Of a stretch of 64,000 nucleotides of DNA, positions 33,831 to 43,116 are shown in pieces. The stretch is taken from assembly GCF_040687965.1 (NCBI RefSeq), contig NZ_CP156084.1, positions 1,853,501 to 1,917,500 on the forward strand, in the 5' to 3' direction. Below the pieces are notes generated by a model. That model made no database searches, was not told the DNA's origin, and was given only the letters and a program-made list of their open reading frames with translations. This stretch comes from Methylocystis echinoides (GTDB lineage Bacteria; Pseudomonadota; Alphaproteobacteria; Rhizobiales; Beijerinckiaceae). The stretch's first letter is position 1. Every line of letters starts with the position of its first letter. The translations under genes were made by a program, and so were the position numbers.

Positions 33831-35362
33831 GAGCCCATCTCCTCGGCCGGCTTGCGCGCCATTCTGGCGCGCTGCTTCTTGCGGAAATCGACGCGATCCT
33901 GCGGCGTGTCCTGCCAGACGCCGGCGGCGAATCCGACGCCCACGCCCGCGAAGAAGTCGTTCATCTCGTCGAAGCGCGCGCGATTGCCGATCGCGGCGTT
34001 GACGACCTTGGCGAGCGAGCCCGCGCCGGCGACGCCCATCAGCGGACGCGCGGAGATGAGATTGGTGAAGTAAAGCGCTGGCGTCGCATTCTGCTTCGCC
34101 TTCTGCACGACGGGCGTGGTCCCGATGGCGAGATCGGGCTTGAATTCATCGAAAGCGGCGAGATCCTGCTCGAGCGAGGCGCGGAACTGGACATGCACGC
34201 CTTTCGCCTCGAGCCAGTCGCGGTCGGCCTCGCTGAAGCGCGTGCGCGGGCAGGCCGTGCCGACATAGCGAAGATCCGCGCCCGACTCGACCAGCAGGCG
34301 GCCGACGAGAAGCTCCGACCCTTCATAGCCTGAAAGCGTGATGCGGCCCTTGATGGGCGTCGCCGCAAGCGCGCCTTTTATCGCTGGCAGCACGCGCGCT
34401 TTCGCGGCGTCGATCTTGTCGCGCCCGACGTTGCAGGCGGCGCCGATATTTTCGAGCCAGGCCGCCGTCCCCTGATAGCCGACCGGCGCGGAGCCGACGA
34501 CATTGCGGCCGGCCGCTTCGAACTCGCGCACGCAGGCGGCGTAGAACGGGTGGATCGCCGCCGCCGCGGCGCAATCCAGCGCGCCATAAAGTTCGCGCCA
34601 TTCGCGCGTCGGAACGACGGGGCCGGCGGCGAGGCCGAGCGGTTCGAGCATTGCGCCGATCTGCATCGGATCAGCGGGGAACATCTCACCGATGAGGGCG
34701 ATGGTCGGCATTCCCGCGCGCGCGCCGCGCGGGGCCTGGACCGGGCCCTGTTCCGCCTCGAGGCGCGCGACGCGCAGCATGGCGCCGGCGAGCACGTCCT
34801 TCGCCTCCGCATGCGTCGGCACGCCGAAGCCCGGCACGTCGACGCCGATGATCCGTACGCCGTTGATCTCGCGCGGCAGCAGACGCAGCGGCACGCCGGA
34901 CGCGGTCGGCACGCAGAGATTGATGATGACGACGGCGTCGTATTTTTCCGGATCGGCAAGTTGATGCGCCGCCGCGCGGATGTCCTCGAACAATTTGCCG
35001 GTGACGAGCGTCTCGGAGCTGAACGGCACATAGCCGACCGTGCGCCGCGCGCCGTAGAAATGCGAGGTGAAAGTCAGGCCGTAGACGCAGCAGGCGGAGC
35101 CCGAGAGCACCATGGCGGTGCGCCGCATGCGCAGGCCGACGCGCAGCGATCCGAAGGCCGGGCACATGCTTTGCGGCTGATCGTGCGGGCCCTGCGGATA
35201 ATCCTGCGCGTAGCGCCCGAGCGTTTCGCTCATGCCGGCGGCTTGCGCCGCGGCGCGCATCTTCTCCTTGCCGGCGTGACATCCGAGGCCGTCTTCCTGC
35301 GGCGCCGGAGAATTGTCGTCCCTCTCCGCTGTGGAGATTTGATAGGGAGCAAGATCGTTCAT
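33824..35362 (-). CDS. bchY: Chlorophyllide a reductase subunit BchY
   Basis: The 512-residue partner of BchZ. Conserved cysteine regions are [25 protein letters not shown] and [11 protein letters not shown], which hold the catalytic [4Fe-4S] cluster with BchZ. Length is normal. It starts 11 bases after bchX and is part of bchCXYZ-puf. Confidence 0.96.
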   Translation of the reverse strand: MNDLAPYQISTAERDDNSPAPQEDGLGCHAGKEKMRAAAQAAGMSETLGRYAQDYPQGPHDQPQSMCPAFGSLRVGLRMRRTAMVLSGSACCVYGLTFTSHFYGARRTVGYVPFSSETLVTGKLFEDIRAAAHQLADPEKYDAVVIINLCVPTASGVPLRLLPREINGVRIIGVDVPGFGVPTHAEAKDVLAGAMLRVARLEAEQGPVQAPRGARAGMPTIALIGEMFPADPMQIGAMLEPLGLAAGPVVPTREWRELYGALDCAAAAAIHPFYAACVREFEAAGRNVVGSAPVGYQGTAAWLENIGAACNVGRDKIDAAKARVLPAIKGALAATPIKGRITLSGYEGSELLVGRLLVESGADLRYVGTACPRTRFSEADRDWLEAKGVHVQFRASLEQDLAAFDEFKPDLAIGTTPVVQKAKQNATPALYFTNLISARPLMGVAGAGSLAKVVNAAIGNRARFDEMNDFFAGVGVGFAAGVWQDTPQDRVDFRKKQRARMARKPAEEMGSC

Positions 35363-35373
35363 CGCCGTCTCCC

Positions 35374-36390
35374 TCAGATGCTCTCATAAACGACTTCGAG
35401 AGACGGCTTTTGCGTCAGCGTTCCGCCGCACATGTCTTCGGGCGTCGCGGGTTCGAGCGTCACGTCGCGCCCGACGGCGTCGCTGGAGAAAAGGCCGAGC
35501 AGCTCATCCTGCGTCAGGGGCTTCGGTCGGTTGGGCTGCGACGTCGCGACATTTGTCGCGAGCGCGGCGAAAAGCCCGCCCCAGCGGCCATCGGGACGCC
35601 CGATGATCTCGTAGCTCGCGCTCTTGCGGCGGATATCGTCGTCGGCGGGGATCGACGCGAGAATGGGGATTCCGGCGGCCTCGGCGAAGGCCTGCGCCTC
35701 GCCGGTTCCGTCGTCCTTGTTGACGACGAGGCCGCCGACGCCGACATTGCCGCCGAGCTTGTGGAAATATTCCACAGCCGAGCAGACATTGTTGGCGACG
35801 TAGAGCGATTGCAGATCATTGGAGCCGACGACGATGACCTTCTGGCACATGTCGCGGGCGATCGGCAGGCCGAAGCCGCCGCAGACCACGTCGCCGAGAA
35901 AATCGAGCAGCACGTAATCGAAGCCCCATTCGTGGAAGCCCAATTTTTCGAGCAGCTCGAAGCCGTGGATGATGCCGCGTCCGCCGCAGCCGCGCCCGAC
36001 TTCCGGACCGCCGAGCTCCATCGCGAAGACGCCGTCGCGTTTGAAACAGACGTCGCCGATGGCCACTTGGTCGCCAGCCAGCTTCTTCTTTGTCGATGTT
36101 TCGATGATGGTGGGGCAGGCGCGTCCCCCAAAGAGCAGCGATGTGGTGTCGCTCTTCGGGTCGCAGCCGATGAGCAGCACTTTCTTGCCCTGCTGCGCCA
36201 TCATGTAGGAGAGGTTGGCGAGCGTGAAGCTTTTGCCGATTCCGCCTTTACCGTAGATGGCGACGATCTGCGTTTCCTTCGTCGCGACGGTCGGCGCGGG
36301 ATCGATCGGCGTCGCGGCCTCCTCTCTGAGCAGATGCGCGGGCGGCGACGCGCGTTCGGCGGCGGTCAGAAAGCCTTCTGCGTCATTCAT
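35374..36390 (-). CDS. bchX: Chlorophyllide a reductase iron-sulfur ATPase BchX
   Basis: This 338-residue NifH-like protein reduces BchYZ. It has Walker A GKGGIGKS at 47-54, GCDPKSDT, and the cluster cysteines in GRGCGGRG and GDVVCGGFG. The N-terminal extension of about 40 residues and the longer C-terminus separate it from BchL. It overlaps the bchC stop by 4 bases. Confidence 0.96.
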   Translation of the reverse strand: MNDAEGFLTAAERASPPAHLLREEAATPIDPAPTVATKETQIVAIYGKGGIGKSFTLANLSYMMAQQGKKVLLIGCDPKSDTTSLLFGGRACPTIIETSTKKKLAGDQVAIGDVCFKRDGVFAMELGGPEVGRGCGGRGIIHGFELLEKLGFHEWGFDYVLLDFLGDVVCGGFGLPIARDMCQKVIVVGSNDLQSLYVANNVCSAVEYFHKLGGNVGVGGLVVNKDDGTGEAQAFAEAAGIPILASIPADDDIRRKSASYEIIGRPDGRWGGLFAALATNVATSQPNRPKPLTQDELLGLFSSDAVGRDVTLEPATPEDMCGGTLTQKPSLEVVYESI

Positions 36391-37328
36391 GCTACCGCCC
36401 TCCAGTCGAGCACCATTTTCAGACAGCGCGGATCGTCGAATGCGATCGGATAGGCGACCGGCGCCTGCAGCGCGAAGCGCCGATGCGTGATGAGGTCATC
36501 GAACGAGAGCCGCCCGTCTTCGACGAGGCGAACCACGCCGGAAAGATCGTCGGGCCGCCATTGCGCCGCGACGCGCAACCGCGCCTCGCGCATGAAGGCG
36601 GGCGGGAAATCGAAGGCGAGCGGCCGCTCGTAAAACCCCGCGAGCACGATTTCGCCGCCGGGCGCGAGATGCGCAATCAGCCTGTCGAGAATGGCCGGAT
36701 CGCCGCTCACGTCGTAGATCACGTGGTAATCACGGCGGGTATCCGCATCCGGATCGACGACGGCGTAGCCGTCGGCTCCGTCACGACGCTCCGGATCGCG
36801 CTCCCAGACGGCTGGTTGGCCGCCGGCCGCAACGCTGAGGCGCGCGAGCAGACGGCCGAGCACGCCATGGCCGACGATGAGTTCGCGCCCCTTGGGCGCG
36901 ACGCCGCCGCGCGCGTGATGCGCCGTCGCCGCGAGGGCGAACAGAACGCCCTTGTCGCCGAGCGTCTTCGGTATGGCGATGGCGCGCGAGCCCTTGACGA
37001 CGAGATGCGACGCGGCGCCGCCGAAGAGTCCGCGAACCGCTCCAAAGCACGTTGCGCCCGGCGCAAAGACGCGCTGACCGACCGTGAAGCCGCTCTCGGG
37101 GCCGGCTTCGATCACTTCGCCGACGGTCTCGTAGCCTGGCACGAGCGGATAGCCCATGCCGGGGAAATCCGGCATGCGTCCGGTGTAAAGAAGTCTTTCG
37201 GTTCCGGTGCTGACGCCGCTCCACAGCGTCGCGACGACGACGTCGGCGTCGCTTGGCGCGTCGATTGGCAAGCGGCTGAGCGCCAACCTGCCGGGCTCCT
37301 CGAGGACGATGGCGAGCGCATTGAACAT
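36387..37328 (-). CDS. bchC: 3-hydroxyethyl bacteriochlorophyllide a dehydrogenase BchC
   Basis: BchC oxidises the C3 hydroxyethyl group made by BchF to the acetyl group of bacteriochlorophyll a. The 313-residue protein is of the zinc-less medium-chain alcohol dehydrogenase type, with SGVSTGTERLLYTGRMPDFP and the nucleotide-binding GHGVLGRLLARL. Two ATG codons stand side by side; that at 37328 is better placed behind GGAAGG. It is the first gene of the bchCXYZ-puf superoperon. Confidence 0.95.
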   Translation of the reverse strand: MFNALAIVLEEPGRLALSRLPIDAPSDADVVVATLWSGVSTGTERLLYTGRMPDFPGMGYPLVPGYETVGEVIEAGPESGFTVGQRVFAPGATCFGAVRGLFGGAASHLVVKGSRAIAIPKTLGDKGVLFALAATAHHARGGVAPKGRELIVGHGVLGRLLARLSVAAGGQPAVWERDPERRDGADGYAVVDPDADTRRDYHVIYDVSGDPAILDRLIAHLAPGGEIVLAGFYERPLAFDFPPAFMREARLRVAAQWRPDDLSGVVRLVEDGRLSFDDLITHRRFALQAPVAYPIAFDDPRCLKMVLDWRAVA

Positions 37329-37371
37329 CATCGGCCTTCCGCGCATCCCGCGCCTGACAAGCATAGCCGAC

Positions 37372-37389
37372 AGTCAGTCTATAAAGACA
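37372..37389. promoter_or_regulatory. Second, weaker PpsR-like box upstream of bchC
   Basis: On the minus strand TGTCTTTATAGACTGACT fits TGT-N12-ACA with one mismatch at the end. It is 8 bases from the box at 37398-37415; paired boxes near bchC are known in other purple bacteria. Evidence is weak on its own. Confidence 0.4.
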
Positions 37390-37397
37390 TTTGGAAG

Positions 37398-37415
37398 CGT
37401 CAACTAAAAATTACA
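37398..37415. promoter_or_regulatory. PpsR-type operator upstream of bchC (one mismatch)
   Basis: On the plus strand CGTCAACTAAAAATTACA; on the minus strand TGT-N12-ACG. It lies at the crtF stop codon, 70 bases before bchC, the place expected for control of the bchC-puf superoperon. Confidence 0.6.
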
Positions 37416-38541
37416 CACGCCGGCCGATAATGACGCTCGCCAAGAGCGGCCGCGGCGTCGGAAGGCGGCGAATGGCTGTAAATCCAGCCTCTTGCAACAA
37501 CTGCGTCATTTCGGCTTCGCGGCGCGGCCGGCCGCTGCCCATGGCCAGCAGGTAAAAGCCAAAGTAGGCGTCGCCGATCGTTTCGGCGCCCGGCGTTTCG
37601 GCCAGGGGCTCGGCCACGAGCAGCGTCCCGCCCGGCGGCAGCGCCGCATGGGCTGCGCCCAGCGCCGCGCGCGCCGTTGCGTCGTCATGGTCGTGCAGCA
37701 CGCGGATGAGCGTCACAATGTCTGCGCCGGCGGGCAAAGGCTTTTCGAGAAAACTGCCGCCATGCGTCTCGACGCGCGCGAGCCCCCGCGCCGCGAGCCT
37801 GTCGCGCGCGCGCTCCGCGACCGGCGGCAGATCGAAGAGCTTCAGGCGCAGCGCCGGATGACGCCCCGCGACGGCCGCAACGAAGGCGCCCTCGCCGCCG
37901 CCGACGTCGAGAAGGGTTTGGTGGCGCGCGAACGAATAGGAGTCGAGCACGTCTTCGGCGATGAGCTGCTGCGAGCGCGCCATCAAGGCGCTATAGGCGC
38001 CGCAGGCCTGCGAATCGCCGTCGTGGCCTGCCGCATAAGGCCAGAACCGAGAAAGCCGGGTCGTGGTCTCGCCACGCAGCAAGGCGACCGGATCGCGCAT
38101 GTCGTCGTAGAGCAGGGCATGATGCTCGACGAAGGCGCCGACAGACGGATTGGCGAGCATCGACGCGCCGAGATCGTCGAGCGCATACCGATCTCCCGGC
38201 AGCGCGCGCAGGAGCTTCAGCGACGCGGCGGCGCGCAGCAGACGCCGCGTCGCGTCGGCCGAGAGATCGAGGCGCGCCGCAAGCTGCGTTTCATGCAGCG
38301 GACCGGCCGCTAAAATCTCGAACAGCCGCAGCCGCACGCAGGCGAGAAGAATCTGCGAATAGACGAAGCCGGCGCAAAGATCGAACAGCGCCTTGGCGCG
38401 GCGGCGCGCAATGACGCGCGTGAGCGGAAAGCTCGCCGCCCAGCGTTGAAAACGCGGGTCCGCGACGCGCTGATTGCGCCAGTTGAGGAAGCGCTCGCGC
38501 CAGGAGCGCGCGCCCGACGCCGAGGGCGAAACAGCCGACAC
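37411..38541 (-). CDS. crtF: Demethylspheroidene/hydroxyneurosporene O-methyltransferase CrtF
   Basis: CrtF methylates the tertiary hydroxyl group made by CrtC, giving the methoxy end groups of spheroidene or spirilloxanthin. The 376-residue protein has an N-terminal dimerisation domain and a SAM domain with LLDVGGGEGAFVAAV and IRVLHDHDD. The GTG at 38541 was chosen because it lies just after the crtE stop and gives a normal length; no strong ribosome site was seen, so coupling to crtE is likely. Confidence 0.93.
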   Translation of the reverse strand: MSAVSPSASGARSWRERFLNWRNQRVADPRFQRWAASFPLTRVIARRRAKALFDLCAGFVYSQILLACVRLRLFEILAAGPLHETQLAARLDLSADATRRLLRAAASLKLLRALPGDRYALDDLGASMLANPSVGAFVEHHALLYDDMRDPVALLRGETTTRLSRFWPYAAGHDGDSQACGAYSALMARSQQLIAEDVLDSYSFARHQTLLDVGGGEGAFVAAVAGRHPALRLKLFDLPPVAERARDRLAARGLARVETHGGSFLEKPLPAGADIVTLIRVLHDHDDATARAALGAAHAALPPGGTLLVAEPLAETPGAETIGDAYFGFYLLAMGSGRPRREAEMTQLLQEAGFTAIRRLPTPRPLLASVIIGRRV

Positions 38542-38549
38542 CGGCGGGC

Positions 38550-39419
38550 TCAGGCGGCCGCGCGCGCGAGCTGTTTGGGAAAGAACAGCCTTGTCTGCGC
38601 CTCGATGAGCTGGCGCAACTCCAGTGCGCCCGGGCAATCCGGGACGGAGGCCACCGCCGCCTTCACCAAGCCTTCCAGGCGCGCTTTCGCCCCGTCGACG
38701 CCGAGCTCCGCGGCGGCGTTGGGCCGCAGCCGAATCGCGTCCTGTCCGATGGGCTTGCCGAGTTCCTCCGCGTCGCAGAGAACGTCGCGAAGATCGTCGG
38801 CGACCTGATAGGCCTCTCCGAGCTTTTCGCCCAACGCCCGCCACGGCTCGGGATCATGCCCCGCGGCGGCCGCGCCGCCCATCGTCGCGGCGACGAACAG
38901 CGCGCCCGTCTTGGCGCGCTGGTAATCGGAGAGCGGGACCGCGACCTCGCATTCCCAGGCCTGTCCGGCGACAATGCCATGCGGCGAGCCGACCGATTGC
39001 GCGACAATGCCGATCAACGCCGCCATTTGCGCCGGGTTCCGCCGCGCCGCGCCGCCAAGCGTCGCGAAGGCGTGCACGATCAGCGCGTCGCCCGCCAGCA
39101 CCGCGAGCGCCTCGCCATATTCGACATGAACCGAGGCCTTGCCGCGGCGAAGGCCGGCGTCGTCGAAGCAGGGGAGGTCATCGTGGACGAGCGAGGCGCA
39201 ATGCAAAAGTTCAATCGCCACGGCCGTCGCGTCGGAGGCGATGCGGTCGGGATCGCCGCAGGCGTTGGCGACCGCCAGACAGAGCTGCGGCCGGATGCGG
39301 TGGCCCGCCGGAAACACCGCATAATGCAAGGCGGAAGCGAGGAGGGGAGGCGCGCCGGGCCCCCGCGCCAGCGCAACGGCCTGCTCCAGCGCCTCTTCGA
39401 TCCGCGCGGCAGTCTGCAT
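38550..39419 (-). CDS. crtE: Geranylgeranyl diphosphate synthase CrtE
   Basis: CrtE condenses isoprenoid units to geranylgeranyl diphosphate for carotenoids and the bacteriochlorophyll tail. The 289-residue protein has the first aspartate motif HDDLPCFDDAGLRRG and the second motif in QVADDLRDVL. Length is normal. It is the first gene of crtE-crtF, with a perfect PpsR box 36 bases upstream. Confidence 0.95.
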   Translation of the reverse strand: MQTAARIEEALEQAVALARGPGAPPLLASALHYAVFPAGHRIRPQLCLAVANACGDPDRIASDATAVAIELLHCASLVHDDLPCFDDAGLRRGKASVHVEYGEALAVLAGDALIVHAFATLGGAARRNPAQMAALIGIVAQSVGSPHGIVAGQAWECEVAVPLSDYQRAKTGALFVAATMGGAAAAGHDPEPWRALGEKLGEAYQVADDLRDVLCDAEELGKPIGQDAIRLRPNAAAELGVDGAKARLEGLVKAAVASVPDCPGALELRQLIEAQTRLFFPKQLARAAA

Positions 39420-39454
39420 GGCTTGCCTCCGTCATTTTGTCTAGACGCTCTGAC

Positions 39455-39472
39455 TGTCATTAAATATTGACA
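39455..39472. promoter_or_regulatory. PpsR-type operator between crtE and crtD (perfect match)
   Basis: TGTCATTAAATATTGACA is exact TGT-N12-ACA with TGTCA/TGACA halves. It is placed to control the divergent crtE-crtF and crtD-crtC operons. Confidence 0.8.
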
Positions 39473-39540
39473 GATTTGCCGACTGAGTCAATTGTCTTGC
39501 ACCTCATTGGAGCGAACCGCGCAGGCCGGAAGGCGAAGAC

Positions 39541-41070
39541 ATGCGAACGCAGCGCGTGATTGTGATAGGGGCCGGCGTCGGCGGGCTCGTCGCCGCGCTG
39601 CTGCTGTCGGCGCGCGGCTTCGAGGTGACGGTGATCGAGCGCGCCGAGAGCCCGGGCGGCAAGATGCGCGAGGTCGAGGCGGGCGGGCTCAGACTCGACG
39701 CCGGCCCGACGGTCTTCACCATGCGCTGGGCGTTCGACGAGATTTTCGACGAGGCGGGCGCGGACTTCGCCAGTCTCCTGCGCCTGCGGCCCGCCGAGAT
39801 TCTCGCGCGACACGCGTGGCAGGATGGCGCGCGCCTCGATCTGTTCGCCGATTTGGCGCGCAGCGCCGACGCGATCGCCGCTTTGGCGGGGCCTGACGAG
39901 GCCGAGGGCTTTCGCCGCTTCTGCGCGCGGGCGCGGTCGATCTACGAAACCTTGCGCGATTCCTTCATTCTCGCGCAGCGGCCGAGCCCCGTGCGTCTCG
40001 TGCGCCGCGCGGGTTTCGGCGGTCTGCCGAACCTCCTGCGCATCTCGCCCTTCACGACGATGTGGGATGAGCTCGGCAAATATTTCCGCGATCCGCGCTT
40101 GCGCCAGCTCTTCGGCCGCTATGCGACTTATTGCGGATCGTCTCCCTTCGCCGCGCCGGCGACGCTGATGCTCGTCGCGCATGTCGAAATGGACGGCGTA
40201 TGGCGCATCGACGGCGGCATGCACAGGCTCGCCTGCGCGCTCGCCGATCTCGCGCAGGCGCGCGGGGCCGACTTTCTCTACGCGCGCAACGTCGCGCGCA
40301 TCCTGGTGCGGTCCGGGCGCGTCGTCGGCGTTGCGCTGGATAACGGCGAAACCATCGAAGCCGACGCCGTCGTCATGAATGGCGACGTCGCGGCGCTGCG
40401 CGCCGGCCTGCTGGGCGCCGACGCCCAGAGCGCCGCCCGCGACGCGCCGGGCGCGCAGCCGTCGCTGTCGGCCATGACGCTGGCGATGCGCGGGCGGGCG
40501 ACGGGCTTTCCGCTCGTCCGCCACAATGTGTTTTTCTCACGCGATTACCGCGCCGAATTCGACGACATTTTCGCGCGCCGCCGCCTGCCCGCCGCGCCGA
40601 CCGTCTATGTCTGCGCGCAGGACCGCGACGATGACGACGCGGCGCGCGACGACGAGCGGCTGTTCGCTCTGGTCAACGCGCCCGCTGGAGACGGCGCCGG
40701 CGACATTTCGCAGGAGGAGTTCGGCCGATGCGAGGACTCAATGATGCAAACGCTCGCGGATTGCGGCCTGCGGATCAGCGCGGCGGCGACGTCGCGTACG
40801 GCCCCGGCGGACTTCGCGCGGCTTTTTCCGGGAACGGGCGGGGCGATCTACGGTCAGGCCTCGCACGGATGGATGGCGTCCTTCACCCGCCCGGGCGCGC
40901 GGACGCGTCTGCCAGGTCTTTATCTTGCGGGGGGCAGCGTTCATCCGGGACCGGGCGTGCCGATGGCCGCGATTTCGGGACGGCTCGCGGCCCACTCCTT
41001 GACGGCGGATTTGATTTCGACGCGGCCGTCACGCCGGGCGGCTATCGCTGGTGGTATGTCGACGCCGTAA
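39541..41070 (+). CDS. crtD: Methoxyneurosporene/hydroxyneurosporene desaturase CrtD
   Basis: CrtD introduces the 3,4 double bond in hydroxylated or methoxylated carotenoids. The 509-residue flavoprotein has the N-terminal FAD motif VIVIGAGVGGLVAALLLSA and the C-terminal GLYLAGGSVHPGPGVPMAAISG. These are shared with CrtI, but the sequence differs from crtI at 43097. Together with crtC and crtF it indicates spirilloxanthin-type carotenoids. Its 3' end overlaps the crtC frame. Confidence 0.92.
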   Translation: MRTQRVIVIGAGVGGLVAALLLSARGFEVTVIERAESPGGKMREVEAGGLRLDAGPTVFTMRWAFDEIFDEAGADFASLLRLRPAEILARHAWQDGARLDLFADLARSADAIAALAGPDEAEGFRRFCARARSIYETLRDSFILAQRPSPVRLVRRAGFGGLPNLLRISPFTTMWDELGKYFRDPRLRQLFGRYATYCGSSPFAAPATLMLVAHVEMDGVWRIDGGMHRLACALADLAQARGADFLYARNVARILVRSGRVVGVALDNGETIEADAVVMNGDVAALRAGLLGADAQSAARDAPGAQPSLSAMTLAMRGRATGFPLVRHNVFFSRDYRAEFDDIFARRRLPAAPTVYVCAQDRDDDDAARDDERLFALVNAPAGDGAGDISQEEFGRCEDSMMQTLADCGLRISAAATSRTAPADFARLFPGTGGAIYGQASHGWMASFTRPGARTRLPGLYLAGGSVHPGPGVPMAAISGRLAAHSLTADLISTRPSRRAAIAGGMSTP

Positions 41071-41921
41071 GCGACGACGGCGCATTCGGCTTCACTGTCA
41101 TCGCGTTCATTGGAAGCGTGTTCTCGCCCTATTACGCCTGGTCCGGCTGGCGCGATCCCTATCGGCACTGCGCCGTCAATGTCGCGCTTTACGGGCCGCG
41201 CGGCGCGCGCTGGGCGATGACGGAGCGCGGGCGCACGCGCCTGCGGCGGTCGCCAAACGTCCTGGCTATCGGCCCGAGTTCGCTTCAATGGCGCGATGGC
41301 GCGCTCATCATCCGCGTCGATGAAATCGCCGCGCCGGTCCCGAGGCGCATTCGCGGCGAAATCCGGGTCGAGCCGCAAGGGGTCAACGCGCATGCGTTCA
41401 CGCTCGAAGCGCGCGGCCGTCACGTCTGGCGGCCAATCGCGCCCGCCGCGCGCGCTTGCGTCGATCTGGAGGCGCCTGATCTGCGTTGGCAAGGACACGC
41501 CTATTGCGATACGAACGGCGGCGACGAGCCGCTCGAAAAAGCGTTTTCTTTCTGGACATGGTCGCGCGCGCGCCTGAACGACGGCGCCGCGATTTTCTAC
41601 GATGCGGAAAGACGCCGGGAAGCGCCCCTGTCGCTCGCGCTTCGCTTCGACGCCGCGGGCGCGGTCTCGACGCTGGAGCCCCCGCCGATCGCGGCCCTGC
41701 CGCAGACGAAGTGGCGGATGCCGCGCACCACGCGCGCCGAGGCGGGCGCGGCGCAGCTGCGGCGCACGCTCGAAGATACGCCATTTTACGCGCGCTCGCT
41801 GATCTCGACCCGCTTCGACGGCGCCCCGCTCGAATGGGTCCATGAGAGCCTGTCGCTCGATCGCTTCGCCCATCCGCTCGTGCGGCTGATGCTGCCCTTC
41901 CGCATGCCGCGGCGCGATTGA
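40869..41921 (+). CDS. crtC: Carotenoid 1,2-hydratase CrtC (start uncertain)
   Basis: CrtC adds water across the terminal double bond of neurosporene or lycopene. The recognisable protein begins near 41010 with PGGYRWWYVDAVSDDG and continues with FIGSVFSPYYAW and HAYCDTNGGDEPLE, all family hallmarks. The nearest in-frame canonical start is the ATG at 40869, which gives 350 residues and a 202-base overlap with crtD. No ATG, GTG or TTG lies between it and the conserved region. Real translation may start at a non-standard codon nearer 41,000. Confidence 0.88.
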   Translation: MDGVLHPPGRADASARSLSCGGQRSSGTGRADGRDFGTARGPLLDGGFDFDAAVTPGGYRWWYVDAVSDDGAFGFTVIAFIGSVFSPYYAWSGWRDPYRHCAVNVALYGPRGARWAMTERGRTRLRRSPNVLAIGPSSLQWRDGALIIRVDEIAAPVPRRIRGEIRVEPQGVNAHAFTLEARGRHVWRPIAPAARACVDLEAPDLRWQGHAYCDTNGGDEPLEKAFSFWTWSRARLNDGAAIFYDAERRREAPLSLALRFDAAGAVSTLEPPPIAALPQTKWRMPRTTRAEAGAAQLRRTLEDTPFYARSLISTRFDGAPLEWVHESLSLDRFAHPLVRLMLPFRMPRRD

Positions 41922-41925
41922 CGCC

Positions 41926-42066
41926 TCAGTCGGGCTTGTCGCGCGACTGTTCGCGCCGAAGCCGTTGGCGCGCCTTCTCGGTCGCATGGAGCTGCCAGAC
42001 GCAGAATGCGATCAGCAGGCCGAAAGAGAACGCCATTTCCACTAAGCCGTAAGAGGATTCCGGCAT
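41926..42066 (-). CDS. 46-residue single-helix membrane protein coupled to crtB
   Basis: The ATG at 42066 comes 3 bases after the crtB stop, with GGAGAG 7 bases upstream. The product begins MPESSYGLVEMAFSFGLLIA, continues FCVWQLHAT, and ends in a basic, charged tail. It has one membrane helix (about residues 8-28) with an N-out, C-in charge pattern. Position and ribosome site support a real gene in the crtI-crtB operon. Function unknown; a small helix that associates with pigment proteins or carotenoid enzymes is a possibility. Confidence 0.68.
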   Translation of the reverse strand: MPESSYGLVEMAFSFGLLIAFCVWQLHATEKARQRLRREQSRDKPD

Positions 42067-42069
42067 TCG

Positions 42070-43116
42070 CTACTCTCCGAAGCGCTCGGCGCGTTCGAGA
42101 CGCTCGAACATCTCCAGCGTGCGAACGAACTGCAGGACGAAACCGGCGGCTTGGGCAGGCGCGCCACGCACGGGCTCGCGCGCGACGGCGTCGACCAGAA
42201 ACGCAGCGCAATCGAGCGCCGGGGCCGGCGCGCCGCGCGACAGCCAGGGCGAGAGCGCGACGGCCTTTCCGAGCAAAGCGACCTTGGCGCCGCCGTTCAC
42301 CCGCGCGCGGTGAGAGATCGAGTCGAAGGCGTGGCGACGGCCGAGCGTGCGGCCGATCTCGGCGTAAAGAAGCGCTGCGGCGAGGATCGCGGGGCGGCAG
42401 CTCTTTGGCAGATGCGCGACGCCGCGCCGGGCGCGTGCGTAAAGGAGATCGGCCTCGTCGAGCAAGCGCGCGACGACAGCCTTCACCGCCGGCGTCGCGA
42501 CCGGCGCGGCAAGAAACGCGTCGGGATCGATTTGAGCCTCGAGTAGCCAGGCCAGCGGCAGATAGAGGCGGCCGGCGCGCGCATCTTCGCCAACGTCGCG
42601 GGCGATGTTGGTGAGTTGCATGGCGACGCCGAGATCGCAGGCGCGGGCGAGCGTCGCGGAATCGCGCACGCCCATCATCAGCGTCATCATCACGCCGACG
42701 GCGCCGGCGACGCGCATGGCGTAGGCCTGAAGATCGTCGAAAGTCTCGTAGCGCCGCCCTTCGGCGTCCCAGGCCAGTCCTTCGAGCAGCGCTTCCGGCG
42801 CGGCGAGCGGGATGGCGTAGTCGCGCATGACGTCCGCCATGGCGCGGTCCGCCGGCGCATGCTGCGGGCGTCCCTCGTAAGCCAGGGCGAGACGCGCACG
42901 CAGACGCGCGACGGCGTCGAGCGACCCGCCGTCGAGATCGACGGCGTCGTCGGAGAGACGACAGAAGGCGTAGAGTCCGTATGCGGGCTTGCGCACGCGC
43001 GGCGGCAACAGCAGCGAGGCGGCGTGAAATGAGCGCGACCCCACGCGGATGGCGGCGGCGCAGTGCGCATGGTCGGCGGCGGTAGCAAAGGAATATTTAG
43101 GCGAAAACGGATGCAT
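42070..43116 (-). CDS. crtB: Phytoene synthase CrtB
   Basis: CrtB joins two geranylgeranyl diphosphates to phytoene. The 348-residue protein has the aspartate-rich motifs FCRLSDDAVD and LTNIARDVGEDA, which bind Mg-diphosphate. The ATG at 43116 lies inside the end of crtI (20-base overlap), so the two are coupled. A small membrane protein gene follows 3 bases later. Confidence 0.96.
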   Translation of the reverse strand: MHPFSPKYSFATAADHAHCAAAIRVGSRSFHAASLLLPPRVRKPAYGLYAFCRLSDDAVDLDGGSLDAVARLRARLALAYEGRPQHAPADRAMADVMRDYAIPLAAPEALLEGLAWDAEGRRYETFDDLQAYAMRVAGAVGVMMTLMMGVRDSATLARACDLGVAMQLTNIARDVGEDARAGRLYLPLAWLLEAQIDPDAFLAAPVATPAVKAVVARLLDEADLLYARARRGVAHLPKSCRPAILAAALLYAEIGRTLGRRHAFDSISHRARVNGGAKVALLGKAVALSPWLSRGAPAPALDCAAFLVDAVAREPVRGAPAQAAGFVLQFVRTLEMFERLERAERFGE

